Shown here one piece after another: positions 34,587 to 43,669 of a stretch of DNA of 64,000 nucleotides. A program made the position numbers and the translations under genes. The stretch is taken from positions 1,178,001 to 1,242,000 of the forward strand of contig CBDAUN010000003.1 of the NCBI GenBank assembly GCA_965200645.1, written 5' to 3'. The number at the start of each line of letters is the position of its first letter. The stretch's first letter is position 1. This DNA comes from CBDAUN01 sp965200645 (lineage in GTDB: Bacteria > Pseudomonadota > Gammaproteobacteria > Arenicellales > JAJDZL01). The notes under the pieces are model-generated. The model worked only from the letters and a program-made list of their open reading frames with translations. It was not told the origin of the DNA and ran no database searches.

Positions 34587-35668
34587 TATGAAACTTCACC
34601 CGTTGCAGTTTGTGGCTTACGCCACTGTATCTTGTAGTTGATTAATACATCGGTAGCCAAAAGGAAAAACAAAAGCATTCCCTGAAATACACCCGCGATA
34701 CCGCGTGGCAAACCAAGTCTTATCTGAACAAAATCTGCACCAAGGTAGGTTAGTGCTAGTATCAGACTTGCCACCAACACTCCGATTGGATGAAGCCGTC
34801 CCAAAAACGCCACAATGATGGCAGTAAATCCATAACCTGGGGACACAACAGGCTGCAACTGTCCCAAAAGTCCGGATACTTCAACTATGCCGGCGAGTCC
34901 AGCAAGAGCACCTGTGCCCAACATTGTGATCCAAACAATATGCGAGTATTTGATCCCGCTGTACTTCGCTGCTCCCGTTGCCAGACCTGCAACCCGAACC
35001 TGAAATCCAATTAGTAACTTCGACAGTACAATCCAACCTGCAACCGCAGCAAACAAGGCTATAAATACACCAGCATGAAGGCGTGTACCTCGCCATAAAT
35101 TGGGCAGTTCTGCGACGGCAGGAAAGTCAACACTTTCGGGAAAATTAAATCCTCCCGGATCCTTCCAAGGGCCGTGAACCAGATTGCTCAAGAGCAAAAT
35201 GGCTACATAAACCAACATCAGACTGGTTAAGATTTCGTTGGTATTGAACCTTGCCTTCAAAAATGCTGGAATCGCCGCCCATGCCATCCCGCCAAGCATT
35301 CCCATCATAAGAATTCCGGGTAGCATGAGAAAATTTTCGGAGGTGGGATTGTAGATGACCAAACTCCCGCCCACAATAGCTCCCACCACTAATTGCCCTT
35401 CCGCTCCAATATTCCAGACATTAGCTCTAAATCCGATCGATAACCCAACCGCTATCGTAGCGAGCGGAACTGCCTTAATGATCAATTCACCAATTCCATA
35501 GCTATCTGCCAAAGGACTAACAAAAAAAGCGAGCAACGACTGGATTGGCGGATGACCTAGAACATAGAACAGTATCCCTCCGGTAATGATGCTTAACGTC
35601 AATGCTAACAAAGGCGTTAGCCATATCATGAGTTTCGAATGGGTTGCTCTTGGGACTAATCTAATCAT
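34586..35668 (-). CDS. BMP-type ABC transporter permease, subunit 1
   Basis: A 360-residue permease with about nine to ten helices that pairs with the next gene. It has the family segment IGFRANVWNIGAEGQLVVGA near residue 80, TNEILTSLMLVYVA, and the coupling segment VRVAGLATGAAKYSGI. It starts 16 bases after the ATPase stop and shares one base with the next permease, so the three genes form one unit. Confidence 0.9.
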   Translation of the reverse strand: MIRLVPRATHSKLMIWLTPLLALTLSIITGGILFYVLGHPPIQSLLAFFVSPLADSYGIGELIIKAVPLATIAVGLSIGFRANVWNIGAEGQLVVGAIVGGSLVIYNPTSENFLMLPGILMMGMLGGMAWAAIPAFLKARFNTNEILTSLMLVYVAILLLSNLVHGPWKDPGGFNFPESVDFPAVAELPNLWRGTRLHAGVFIALFAAVAGWIVLSKLLIGFQVRVAGLATGAAKYSGIKYSHIVWITMLGTGALAGLAGIVEVSGLLGQLQPVVSPGYGFTAIIVAFLGRLHPIGVLVASLILALTYLGADFVQIRLGLPRGIAGVFQGMLLFFLLATDVLINYKIQWRKPQTATGEVS

Positions 35669-35684
35669 TTCGACCTGCTGGGAA

Positions 35685-37205
35685 CTACGAAAACTGTGTC
35701 CCGCCCATCAAAAGCCCAATTTTTTCCGCACTCAAATCCTGAACGGCATATGGTTGAGATAATGTCCCTGCAAACATCACAGAAATTCTTCCGCACAGCT
35801 CCAACAGTTCGTCCAGGTCCTGAGAAATCACCAGCACTGCTGCACCATTTGCTGCCAAATCCATCAGGGATTGATGAATCGCCTGCTGCGACCCGGCATC
35901 AACACCCCAAGTTGGCTGGCATGCGAGCATTACTTTGGGATACTGCGTAATTTCCCGACCCACTAAATACTTTTGTAGATTGCCACCCGACAAGCTGCCT
36001 GCATCAGCCTGAACCCCTGCATGTTTGACATCAAACTCAACACAAATATCTTCGGCATATTTTCTGGCATTGGCATAATTCAACCACTGTCCCTTAACCA
36101 GTTGGTAGCGGTCATGTCCACTTAGAAACGAGTTTTCAACTAGTGACATCCGTGCTACTGCACCGTGACCAAGTCTCTCCTCTGGCACGCTCGCCACACC
36201 CATTTTTCGGCGCGCTCGAACCCCCAGCCTTCCACAGCCTTGCCCATTAATTTGTATCGTACTGTTGGTCTCGCAAGTGTCCTCACCAGAAAGCATACAC
36301 ATCAATTCATTCTGCCCATTACCCGCTACACCCGCGATTCCGAAAATTTCGCCCGCATGAACTTCAAAATTAATGTCCTTAAGTGAAATACCACGCTCAT
36401 TGGTCGCTGCATACGATAATCCGCTTACAGCCATCACTCGGTCACCTAACTCCTGTTGACTACCTGTCGCAACTTTGAGTTCGCGGCCGATCATTATTTC
36501 TGCCAGACTTCTCGCATCCTCTTCGCTGGGTTTGCATTCGGCGACTACCTTGCCTTGACGTAATACTGTTGCTCGGTCACACAATGCCTGAATTTCTTCC
36601 AACTTGTGACTGATATACAAAATTGCGCAACGTTCCTTGGCAAGTTTTCGTAGTACTTCAAACAATCGGTCTGCTTCCTGAGGAGTCAATACGGACGTGG
36701 GTTCATCCATAATTAGAAGCTTTGGTGATTGGAGCAAACAACGCACAATTTCAACTCGTTGACGCTCTCCAACCGAAAGCTCGAACACATTGCGACTCGG
36801 GTCAAGTTCCAACTGATAAGACTCAGACACACTGATAATTTTTTCATCTAGTTCCGATCTGGTAAGTCCCGTAGAAGTGGCGAGTTCAATGTTTTCACGC
36901 ACCGTCATCGCTTCAAAAAGTGAAAAATGCTGAAAGACCATCCCGATCCCCATCTGTCTAGCGATAGCGGGACTCGCGACCGAAACAGGCTCACCCTTCC
37001 ACTGCACAGTACCAGAGTCAGCGCAGTGATAACCGTAAATGATCTTAACCAGAGTGCTCTTTCCGGCACCGTTTTCGCCCAATAAAGCATGAATTTCGCC
37101 TTCAGCTATCGATAGGTCTATGGAATCATTCGCCACTACTCCGGGGAACGCCTTCGAGACTCCGTTTAGTTGGAGCAATAGATTCGGAGTTGTATTTTCA
37201 GGCAT
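35685..37205 (-). CDS. ABC transporter ATP-binding protein with two nucleotide-binding domains
   Basis: The 506-residue ATPase powers the BMP-type importer, like NupO/YufO. Domain 1 holds Walker A GENGAGKS (near residue 41), signature LSVGERQRVEI and Walker B LLIMDEPTS. Domain 2 is degenerate in Walker A (GVAGNGQNE) and has SLSGGNLQKYLVGRE and VMLACQPTWG, the arrangement typical of sugar and nucleoside importers with a single strong site. It overlaps xdhC by 8 bases, which ties transport to xanthine oxidation. Confidence 0.93.
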   Translation of the reverse strand: MPENTTPNLLLQLNGVSKAFPGVVANDSIDLSIAEGEIHALLGENGAGKSTLVKIIYGYHCADSGTVQWKGEPVSVASPAIARQMGIGMVFQHFSLFEAMTVRENIELATSTGLTRSELDEKIISVSESYQLELDPSRNVFELSVGERQRVEIVRCLLQSPKLLIMDEPTSVLTPQEADRLFEVLRKLAKERCAILYISHKLEEIQALCDRATVLRQGKVVAECKPSEEDARSLAEIMIGRELKVATGSQQELGDRVMAVSGLSYAATNERGISLKDINFEVHAGEIFGIAGVAGNGQNELMCMLSGEDTCETNSTIQINGQGCGRLGVRARRKMGVASVPEERLGHGAVARMSLVENSFLSGHDRYQLVKGQWLNYANARKYAEDICVEFDVKHAGVQADAGSLSGGNLQKYLVGREITQYPKVMLACQPTWGVDAGSQQAIHQSLMDLAANGAAVLVISQDLDELLELCGRISVMFAGTLSQPYAVQDLSAEKIGLLMGGTQFS

Positions 37206-38247
37206 GCCTTACTTCTGCATCTTGAACCAATGAATTATTGATCTTAAGGCGAGCTTCTAGTATCTGAGCTGAGGTGGATAGTGCAATGACTGAAGGATGC
37301 TTGCCACGAATACTTGACAAGCCAACTGGGCAATGTAATCGCTTCAGTACGAAAGCATCGATTCCCTTGTTCATTAAACGCAGTTCAAAGCGTCTACGTT
37401 TTGTTTCTGAGCCAATTAATCCCAGCCAACCGAATTCACGATTTGCAAGAATTTGATGGACAATTTCAAAGTCCACTGCATGGCTATGAGTCATCACAAC
37501 GCAAAATGTGTTTGAATCAATATCACTTACTGCGTCAACCGGATTTTGTAAAGTTCGAATTGTGGCATTATCAGGCACGCTATCCGGAAATATTTCTTTT
37601 CGACTGTCAATCCACTGAACTTGAAAGGGTAAGTTACCTAGCACGTTTACAAGTGCTTTTCCAACATGACCGGCTCCGAAGAGGATCAAATTTGTGGGTT
37701 TTTCGTCCAGCCGGGTAACCAACCATTCTTCGCCATTGTGTTGTTCAAGAATTGATGCCGGTTCGCTTGTTTGCTTCAGTTTTTCCATCGCTCTTGCCAC
37801 TGCAATTGGCATCTGACTTTCTTCCTGCTTTGTGTTGAATAGACTACTGCTTGCTTGTGAATCAACACAAATCGGTGTAGCAAACAAATAATAGAGGCAT
37901 CCTCTATCGCTACTAGTGAGGTTTAGAAACTGCTTACTGGATATTTCGTCATAACGCTCAAAATGCAAGCGCACCGCACCACCGCAGCATTGGCTTAGAA
38001 CATCCCCCAAACCAATAAATTTATCCAGTCGATTGGCAGCATCAGGGTTTGAAAGCATGGTGCGGGCATCTTCAATGGCGACATACTCCAGATGTCCACC
38101 ACCGATACTGTCACAGGATTCTTTTGCAGAAACCACGATTCTTGCACCGACTTCGCGTGGTGATGATCCGATTACTTCAACCACAGTCACAATGACGAAC
38201 GGTTGTTTCGATTTCGCCAAATTAATGCTAGCCTCGAACCAGTTCAT
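37198..38247 (-). CDS. xdhC: Xanthine dehydrogenase accessory protein XdhC
   Basis: XdhC binds molybdenum cofactor, helps its sulfuration, and inserts it into XdhB. The 349-residue protein has the N-terminal XdhC/CoxI domain (VTVVEVIGSSPREVGARIVVS split across residues 20-41, SIGGGHLEY, GDVLSQCCGGAVRL) and a C-terminal Rossmann part with LFGAGHVGKALVNVL and GLIGSETKRRRFELRL. The CCGG pair is the expected cofactor site. The ATG overlaps the xdhB stop as ATGA. Confidence 0.93.
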   Translation of the reverse strand: MNWFEASINLAKSKQPFVIVTVVEVIGSSPREVGARIVVSAKESCDSIGGGHLEYVAIEDARTMLSNPDAANRLDKFIGLGDVLSQCCGGAVRLHFERYDEISSKQFLNLTSSDRGCLYYLFATPICVDSQASSSLFNTKQEESQMPIAVARAMEKLKQTSEPASILEQHNGEEWLVTRLDEKPTNLILFGAGHVGKALVNVLGNLPFQVQWIDSRKEIFPDSVPDNATIRTLQNPVDAVSDIDSNTFCVVMTHSHAVDFEIVHQILANREFGWLGLIGSETKRRRFELRLMNKGIDAFVLKRLHCPVGLSSIRGKHPSVIALSTSAQILEARLKINNSLVQDAEVRHA

Positions 38248-40559
38248 CTCACTGCACTCATCTGTTCAACACTTGCCAGCACCCGCTCTGGTGTTGCTGG
38301 TGCATTCAAGTTTGGCCAAGCCCGATAACCTGAAACACTGGATACCGCATCGCAAATGGCACCAAAGACGGAAATTGCCAGCATCAGCGGCGGTTCACCA
38401 ACTGCTTTGGACCGGTAAATGGTAGATTCGGGATTACGTCCTCGATCCCACAGTTGCACTTCCCACTGCTTCGGCACATCGCCTGATGTAGGAATCTTGT
38501 AAGTCGAAGGAGCATGCGTAGCCAGTTTGCCCTGGTCATCCCACCAAAGCTCCTCACTGGTTAGCCAACCCATACCCTGGACGAATCCACCTTCAACCTG
38601 ACCAATATCAACTGCTGAATTTAACGAACTGCCTGCATCGTGCAGTATGTCTACTTGGAGTACTCTTGTTTCTCCTGTGAGACAGTCAATCACAACCTCA
38701 CTGACAGCTGCTCCACAACCGAAATAGTAAAATGGCCGTCCAGTCATTGAACCGCGATCCCAGCTGATTTTGGGAGTGCCGTAAAACCCCGTAGCCGTTA
38801 ACTGAACACGCTGACGATGTGCGAATGCAACGAGTTCGGCAAAACTAATCGAATGTCTTCCTACTATCACCTGGCCATTTACAAACATCACTTCATTGGC
38901 TCTAACTGAGTAAAGCTGGGTTGCCACCGCAATCAGGCGATTTTTAATTTTTCTAGCTGCATCCTTTGCTGCCATTCCGTTTATGTCTGATCCGGAAGAA
39001 GCGGCAGTGGCGGAGGTATTCGGTACCCTCGATGTGTTAGTTTCGGCAATCTTGATTTGATTAAGCGGGACGGAAAACTCCTCAGCTACGACTTGAGCAA
39101 CCTTGATGAACAAACCCTGTCCCATCTCAGTGCCACCGTGACTGAGGTGAATGGTGCCATCAGTATAAACATGCACCAAAGCACTAGCTTGGTTGTAGTG
39201 GGTCATGGTAAATGAAATGCCAAATTTAACTGGCGTTATCGCTATACCACGGCGAAAGACACGTTGACTGTGATTCCACTTACGAATTTGTTTGCGACGG
39301 ATCGAATACTGGGAAGACTTTTTCAAGGTTTGCATGAGATCACGAACTGGAAAATCTTCGACTCGCATACCATATGGGGCAATGTTTCGAGTTTTTCGAC
39401 CATAGAAATTAATGCGCCTAATCTGATAGGCATCCTTGTTTAAATATGATGCAATCCGATCCAATATGGATTCAATGCACAGCATTGCCTGGGGTGCACC
39501 AAAGCCCCTGAATGCTGTATTGGAAACAGTGTTTGTTTTGCATCGATGGGAAGTTGCTGCTAAATTCTCAAGAAAGTAACAATTGTCAATGTGCAGCAAT
39601 GCCCGATCATTGACCGGTCCGGATAAATCGGCGGAGTAGCCACAGCGGGATGCCATTTCAACAACCAAACCCTGAATTCTGCCCTGATCATTAAATCCCA
39701 CATCAAACTCGAATTGAAAATCGTGCCGCTTGCCTGTAGCAATCATGTCTGTATCGCGATCTAACCGCAGCTTCGCCGGACGGTGGGTGACGCATGCTGC
39801 AATTGCAGCGATGCATGCCCACTGGGCAGCCTGAGATTCCTTGCCACCAAAACCTCCTCCCATGCGCCGCACTTCTACAGTGATAGCATGCAACGGTTTA
39901 CCAGTTACTTTGGAGATTAGGTGTTGAATTTCACTTGGATGCTGAGTCGAACTATAGACCAGCAGATCTCCTGCTTCACGAGGTAGAACCATCGACACTT
40001 GTCCTTCTAAGTAAAAATGATCCTGCCCTCCGGTGTGCAGTCGACCCTGTAATCGATGCGGGGCCGATTCTACCGCAACTTCAGCGTCGCCTGAACTTAG
40101 GTGAGTCGGGTCGAGAATAAATGATTCATTCGACAATGCACAATCAGTGGTGACAATTGCGTCTTTTTCTTCATATTCGACTTTTGCGAGTCTGCAGGCT
40201 TCATGTGCCTGAAGTTCCGATTCGGCGAGAACCGCAAACAGTACTTGCCCGGCGAACTCCACTGTACGCTCGGCAAATACTGGATCGTCGCCAATGGTCG
40301 GACTACAATCGTTTTTCGCCGGTACGGAACTGGAATCTAAAACTTCAACAACCCCGGGAGCACTCCGTACTGCGGACAAATCCATCGAATTGATTGAGGC
40401 ATGTGCGTGCGTGCTCAACCCCAAAGCAACATGAAGCAATTCGCGTGGCTCTGGTAGATCATCAACATAGCTGGCCTCGCCGCTGACATGTAGTGGTGCA
40501 CTATCGTGTGGGAGCGGCCGATGTACTGTCGTACTGCTTTGTCTGAATTTCTCAAGCAA
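38244..40559 (-). CDS. xdhB: Xanthine dehydrogenase molybdopterin subunit
   Basis: The large subunit carries the molybdenum site where hypoxanthine and xanthine are oxidised to urate. Cofactor contacts include RRMGGGFGGKES, TAFRGFGAPQ and GGTEMGQG; the catalytic glutamate lies in KAVGEPPLML near the end. The frame is open further upstream to 40709, but the true start is probably TTG at 40559: GGAG lies eight bases before it, it overlaps the xdhA stop as TTGCTTGA, and the family's N-terminal segment (SGEASYVDD) then falls at the usual distance. This gives 771 residues, the normal length. Confidence 0.92.
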   Translation of the reverse strand: MLEKFRQSSTTVHRPLPHDSAPLHVSGEASYVDDLPEPRELLHVALGLSTHAHASINSMDLSAVRSAPGVVEVLDSSSVPAKNDCSPTIGDDPVFAERTVEFAGQVLFAVLAESELQAHEACRLAKVEYEEKDAIVTTDCALSNESFILDPTHLSSGDAEVAVESAPHRLQGRLHTGGQDHFYLEGQVSMVLPREAGDLLVYSSTQHPSEIQHLISKVTGKPLHAITVEVRRMGGGFGGKESQAAQWACIAAIAACVTHRPAKLRLDRDTDMIATGKRHDFQFEFDVGFNDQGRIQGLVVEMASRCGYSADLSGPVNDRALLHIDNCYFLENLAATSHRCKTNTVSNTAFRGFGAPQAMLCIESILDRIASYLNKDAYQIRRINFYGRKTRNIAPYGMRVEDFPVRDLMQTLKKSSQYSIRRKQIRKWNHSQRVFRRGIAITPVKFGISFTMTHYNQASALVHVYTDGTIHLSHGGTEMGQGLFIKVAQVVAEEFSVPLNQIKIAETNTSRVPNTSATAASSGSDINGMAAKDAARKIKNRLIAVATQLYSVRANEVMFVNGQVIVGRHSISFAELVAFAHRQRVQLTATGFYGTPKISWDRGSMTGRPFYYFGCGAAVSEVVIDCLTGETRVLQVDILHDAGSSLNSAVDIGQVEGGFVQGMGWLTSEELWWDDQGKLATHAPSTYKIPTSGDVPKQWEVQLWDRGRNPESTIYRSKAVGEPPLMLAISVFGAICDAVSSVSGYRAWPNLNAPATPERVLASVEQMSAVR

Positions 40560-42009
40560 TTTGTTCGCTCCAAATTCTACAGTTGGACTCCGTTGATACT
40601 TCGTAGAAGAAACGAAGTAAAAGGTTTTTAGCGACCTGCATGCGATAGGCATCAGTAGCCCTAAAGTCGGATATTGGAGAGAAATCCTCTTGCAATCCTG
40701 CCATCGCACGCGAAATTGAAGTTTGATCGAACGACTGATTTACAAGTAGTCCTTCGCAGGTGTAAGCTCGTCGAGGTGTAGAAGCCATACCACCATAGGC
40801 AACTCGGACTTTGGTGATGACGCCATTTTCGATACGTGCGAAGAATGCCCCGCAGACCGCTGAGATGTCTTGATGAAATCGCTTTGAAATCTTGTAGGTC
40901 CTAAAGACATCACTCGCTTTCGGTACAGGAACATCGATCCTGTCTAATAATTCTCCCGACCGCAAGTCCTGCTTGCCGTAATCCAAAAAGAACTTCTCAA
41001 TGGGCAGAGAACGAGTGCCATGATTCGACGATAACTGCAGTTGAGTACCTGCGGCAATGAGTGCAGGCATGCTATCTCCAATTGGAGAACCGTTTGCAAT
41101 ATTGCCACCAATCGTCGCTAAATTACGAATCTGTTCTGAACCGAAGCGACGCAACAACTCTTCCAACTGCGGATAAATGTTAGTCAATAGCGGAATCGCT
41201 TCGCTCACAGTTACGGCAGCACCGATTTGCAGGTGTTCGTGTACGAGTTCGATTTTTCGAAGGTCATTGATTCCACCGATGAACACTAACGGATTTAACT
41301 TGCGTCGCTGCTTTGTCACCCAAAGCCCCACATCTGTTGCTCCCGCTACAACATAAGCATTGGGTCTAGAACTCAAAATTTGGAGTAACTGAGACCTTGT
41401 TGTTGGGACATGGAATTCCATACCGTCTTTGTCATAGGTTAGCGCAGCTTGATTTATTTGCTTGAGCTGCGCAATTGTGTTTGTCTGATTTTGATCGAAT
41501 TGATCAGAAGTAATCGCACTCAAAGACTTTTCGGCAGCTCTAACAATTGGAATGTAGCCAGTGCAACGGCACAGATTTCCGGCAAGAGCATCGTCTATAG
41601 TGGTGCGGTCTGTAGCACACTGATTTCGATACATTGCAAATAAACTCATCACAAATCCCGGCGTACAAAATCCGCACTGAGAACCATGTTCGTCGACCAT
41701 AGCTTGCTGTACAGGATGGAGACTGCCATCTGAGCGGCGCAGGTGCTGCACCGTAATCAGTTGCTTGCCATGTAGCATCGGTACAAAAGTAATGCAGGAA
41801 TTTATTGCACTGTAGCAAAGTTTATCTTCACGCAGTTCAGCCAAAACAACAGTACAGGCACCGCAATCCCCTTCTGCACAACCTTCCTTTGTCCCGGTCA
41901 TCCGCTCAACAGTGCGCAAGTATTCCAGGATTGTTTGTGTTGGTCTGATGTTGCTTAGACGACGATGCTCATCTCCAAGCAGAAATTGAATTTCGCTTAG
42001 AATTTTCAA
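40552..42009 (-). CDS. xdhA: Xanthine dehydrogenase small subunit (2Fe-2S and FAD domains)
   Basis: The 485-residue subunit passes electrons from the molybdenum site to NAD. The first 2Fe-2S cluster is bound by GCAEGDCGACTV near residue 43, and the second by CGFCTPGFV with AGNLCRCTGY. The FAD domain shows YVVAGATDVGLW and IRNLATIGGNIANGSPIGD. Translation starts at TTG immediately after the hiuH stop codon (TGA-TTG), suggesting coupling. The order hiuH-xdhA-xdhB-xdhC is co-directional. Confidence 0.93.
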   Translation of the reverse strand: MKILSEIQFLLGDEHRRLSNIRPTQTILEYLRTVERMTGTKEGCAEGDCGACTVVLAELREDKLCYSAINSCITFVPMLHGKQLITVQHLRRSDGSLHPVQQAMVDEHGSQCGFCTPGFVMSLFAMYRNQCATDRTTIDDALAGNLCRCTGYIPIVRAAEKSLSAITSDQFDQNQTNTIAQLKQINQAALTYDKDGMEFHVPTTRSQLLQILSSRPNAYVVAGATDVGLWVTKQRRKLNPLVFIGGINDLRKIELVHEHLQIGAAVTVSEAIPLLTNIYPQLEELLRRFGSEQIRNLATIGGNIANGSPIGDSMPALIAAGTQLQLSSNHGTRSLPIEKFFLDYGKQDLRSGELLDRIDVPVPKASDVFRTYKISKRFHQDISAVCGAFFARIENGVITKVRVAYGGMASTPRRAYTCEGLLVNQSFDQTSISRAMAGLQEDFSPISDFRATDAYRMQVAKNLLLRFFYEVSTESNCRIWSEQIA

Positions 42010-42360
42010 TCAACTGCCACGATAGGTTGAATATCCGAAAGTGGAAAGAAGTAACGGCACATGGTAGTGTTCATCTGCGCTGGCTACACCAAATTTAACT
42101 GTTACTTCATCCAGGAACGGTGGGTCAGGCAGTTCGACACCCATATTTCGAAAATAATCTCCTGCAAAAAATACGATTTCATAAGTGCCGTTGGTGAATT
42201 GATCATCTATAGCCAGTGGCGCATCGAGTCGTCCATCATCGTTGGTTACCACACTGGCCACTTGCTCTCGCACTGTCGAAGTGCAATACAGGTCGACCCG
42301 AATGCCTTTTGCGGGACACCCGTGTACCAAATCCAAAACATGAGAGGTCAATCTACCCAT
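42010..42360 (-). CDS. hiuH: 5-hydroxyisourate hydrolase (transthyretin-like)
   Basis: HiuH opens 5-hydroxyisourate to OHCU after urate oxidation. The 116-residue protein starts MGRLTSHVLDLVHGCPAKG, with the catalytic histidine in TSHVLD, has R-x-EQ-like segments, HYHVPLLLSTFGYSTYRGS at the end, and the family's closing YRGS tetrapeptide. No signal peptide is seen, so it is cytosolic. It sits between the urate oxidase and xdhA genes. Confidence 0.95.
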   Translation of the reverse strand: MGRLTSHVLDLVHGCPAKGIRVDLYCTSTVREQVASVVTNDDGRLDAPLAIDDQFTNGTYEIVFFAGDYFRNMGVELPDPPFLDEVTVKFGVASADEHYHVPLLLSTFGYSTYRGS

Positions 42361-42391
42361 ACTAACTAGTCAAACTATTGGCACACTGCGT

Positions 42392-43582
42392 TCATTTTGA
42401 ATTCCTCAAATAACTACTATACCACTGCGCGATAATTTGCCGTTCTTCCTCAGTCATGTTGCTCAAGTTCGCGATTGGCATGGTACGCGTGACAACAGTC
42501 GCGGAAAATATTCTTGCTGCGTGCTCTGTAATTTGCTCATCAGTATCCAGCACCAAACCCAATGGTGGAGCGGTAAATCCCTGCTGAACTGGCGCTTTTG
42601 AGTGACACACCGTACATTTTTCGTGAACCACTTTTCGCATTTCGTCAAAGTTAACTGCAACTTGTGAGGGTGGTGTCGTCACCTGAGGCATGGTCGATAC
42701 CGCTACTCCAACCAACAATCCCAAGCCGACCATAAGCAGCCACCACCGATTACCCGGTAAATGTCTCACATTGAAGTAATGCCGAACTACAACACCGGCT
42801 ACGGAAATAGCGACTAAAATCAGCCAATTCCACTTGCTTGCAAAGGTCATCGGATAATGATTCGCAATCATGATGAACAATACTGGTAAAGTGAGGTAGT
42901 TGTTGTGCCGCGAACGTGTTAGCGCTGCCGCACCCTTGCTTGCATCCGGTTGTGACCCGGAAGTCATCGCCTCAACCAAGGCACGCTGTGATGGAATGAT
43001 GACCGCCATTACGTTCAGTACCATGACAGTACCAATCGCAGCTCCGACATGAATGAATGCCCCACGACCGCTGAACAGTTGACACAAAACAAAGGCAAGA
43101 ACCGAAAAGTAGATAAAAATTACAATTCCCAGTAACTTCTGTTGGTTACGCAGGGATGAGCGGCACAGTACATCGTAAATGATCCAAGTCCCCATGATTG
43201 ATACAACACCAATGACGATACCGACTAGCGGGGAAATTTCGGCGACTGAGGCATCCACAAGAAAGACTTGTGCATCGACGTAGTAAATTAGCACCAGCAA
43301 TGCTAATCCGGTAAGCCACGTGGCGTAAGCCTCCCACTTAAACCAATGCAAAGTTGTCGGAAGTTCGCCCGGAGTTACGCGAAATTTTTTGACGTGATAA
43401 AAGCCTCCGCCGTGCACAGCCCATAAACTGCCTTCGACCAAAGGGTCAGTCGACATACCTCGTTCTAAGCGATTTTCGAGCCAATTGAAGTAGAATGATG
43501 CACCTATCCAAGCGATGCCCACTATAAGGTGACTCCAACGCAAAACCAAAAGGAGCCAGTCGTTTAGATGAGATTCAATCAA
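42392..43582 (-). CDS. puuD: Membrane-bound urate hydroxylase/oxidase PuuD with cytochrome c domain
   Basis: PuuD oxidises urate to 5-hydroxyisourate at the inner membrane and passes electrons to its own cytochrome c domain. The 396-residue protein has about eight membrane helices (residues 10-305), with the HxxxGIAWIGASFYFNWLE start and conserved histidines in AVHGGGFYHVKKF. The C-terminal domain has the haem motif CTVCH near residue 327 and a methionine ligand region TRTMPIAN. The TTG start is supported by a GAGGA site seven bases upstream. It is the first gene of the purine locus and diverges from a CoA ligase, 87 bases apart. Confidence 0.93.
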   Translation of the reverse strand: MIESHLNDWLLLVLRWSHLIVGIAWIGASFYFNWLENRLERGMSTDPLVEGSLWAVHGGGFYHVKKFRVTPGELPTTLHWFKWEAYATWLTGLALLVLIYYVDAQVFLVDASVAEISPLVGIVIGVVSIMGTWIIYDVLCRSSLRNQQKLLGIVIFIYFSVLAFVLCQLFSGRGAFIHVGAAIGTVMVLNVMAVIIPSQRALVEAMTSGSQPDASKGAAALTRSRHNNYLTLPVLFIMIANHYPMTFASKWNWLILVAISVAGVVVRHYFNVRHLPGNRWWLLMVGLGLLVGVAVSTMPQVTTPPSQVAVNFDEMRKVVHEKCTVCHSKAPVQQGFTAPPLGLVLDTDEQITEHAARIFSATVVTRTMPIANLSNMTEEERQIIAQWYSSYLRNSK

Positions 43583-43669
43583 AGAGCCTTCCTCGTCACT
43601 AGAGGTAGCATTAGCCGTGAAAGTTTGTATTTATTATTCGGTCTCAATCTGTCGTAATTTTAGTAACTC

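Noticed and set aside
38244..40709. Longer xdhB frame starting at 40709
   Set aside because: The added 50 residues overlap xdhA, are unlike the family, and a TTG with a GGAG site at 40559 explains the start.
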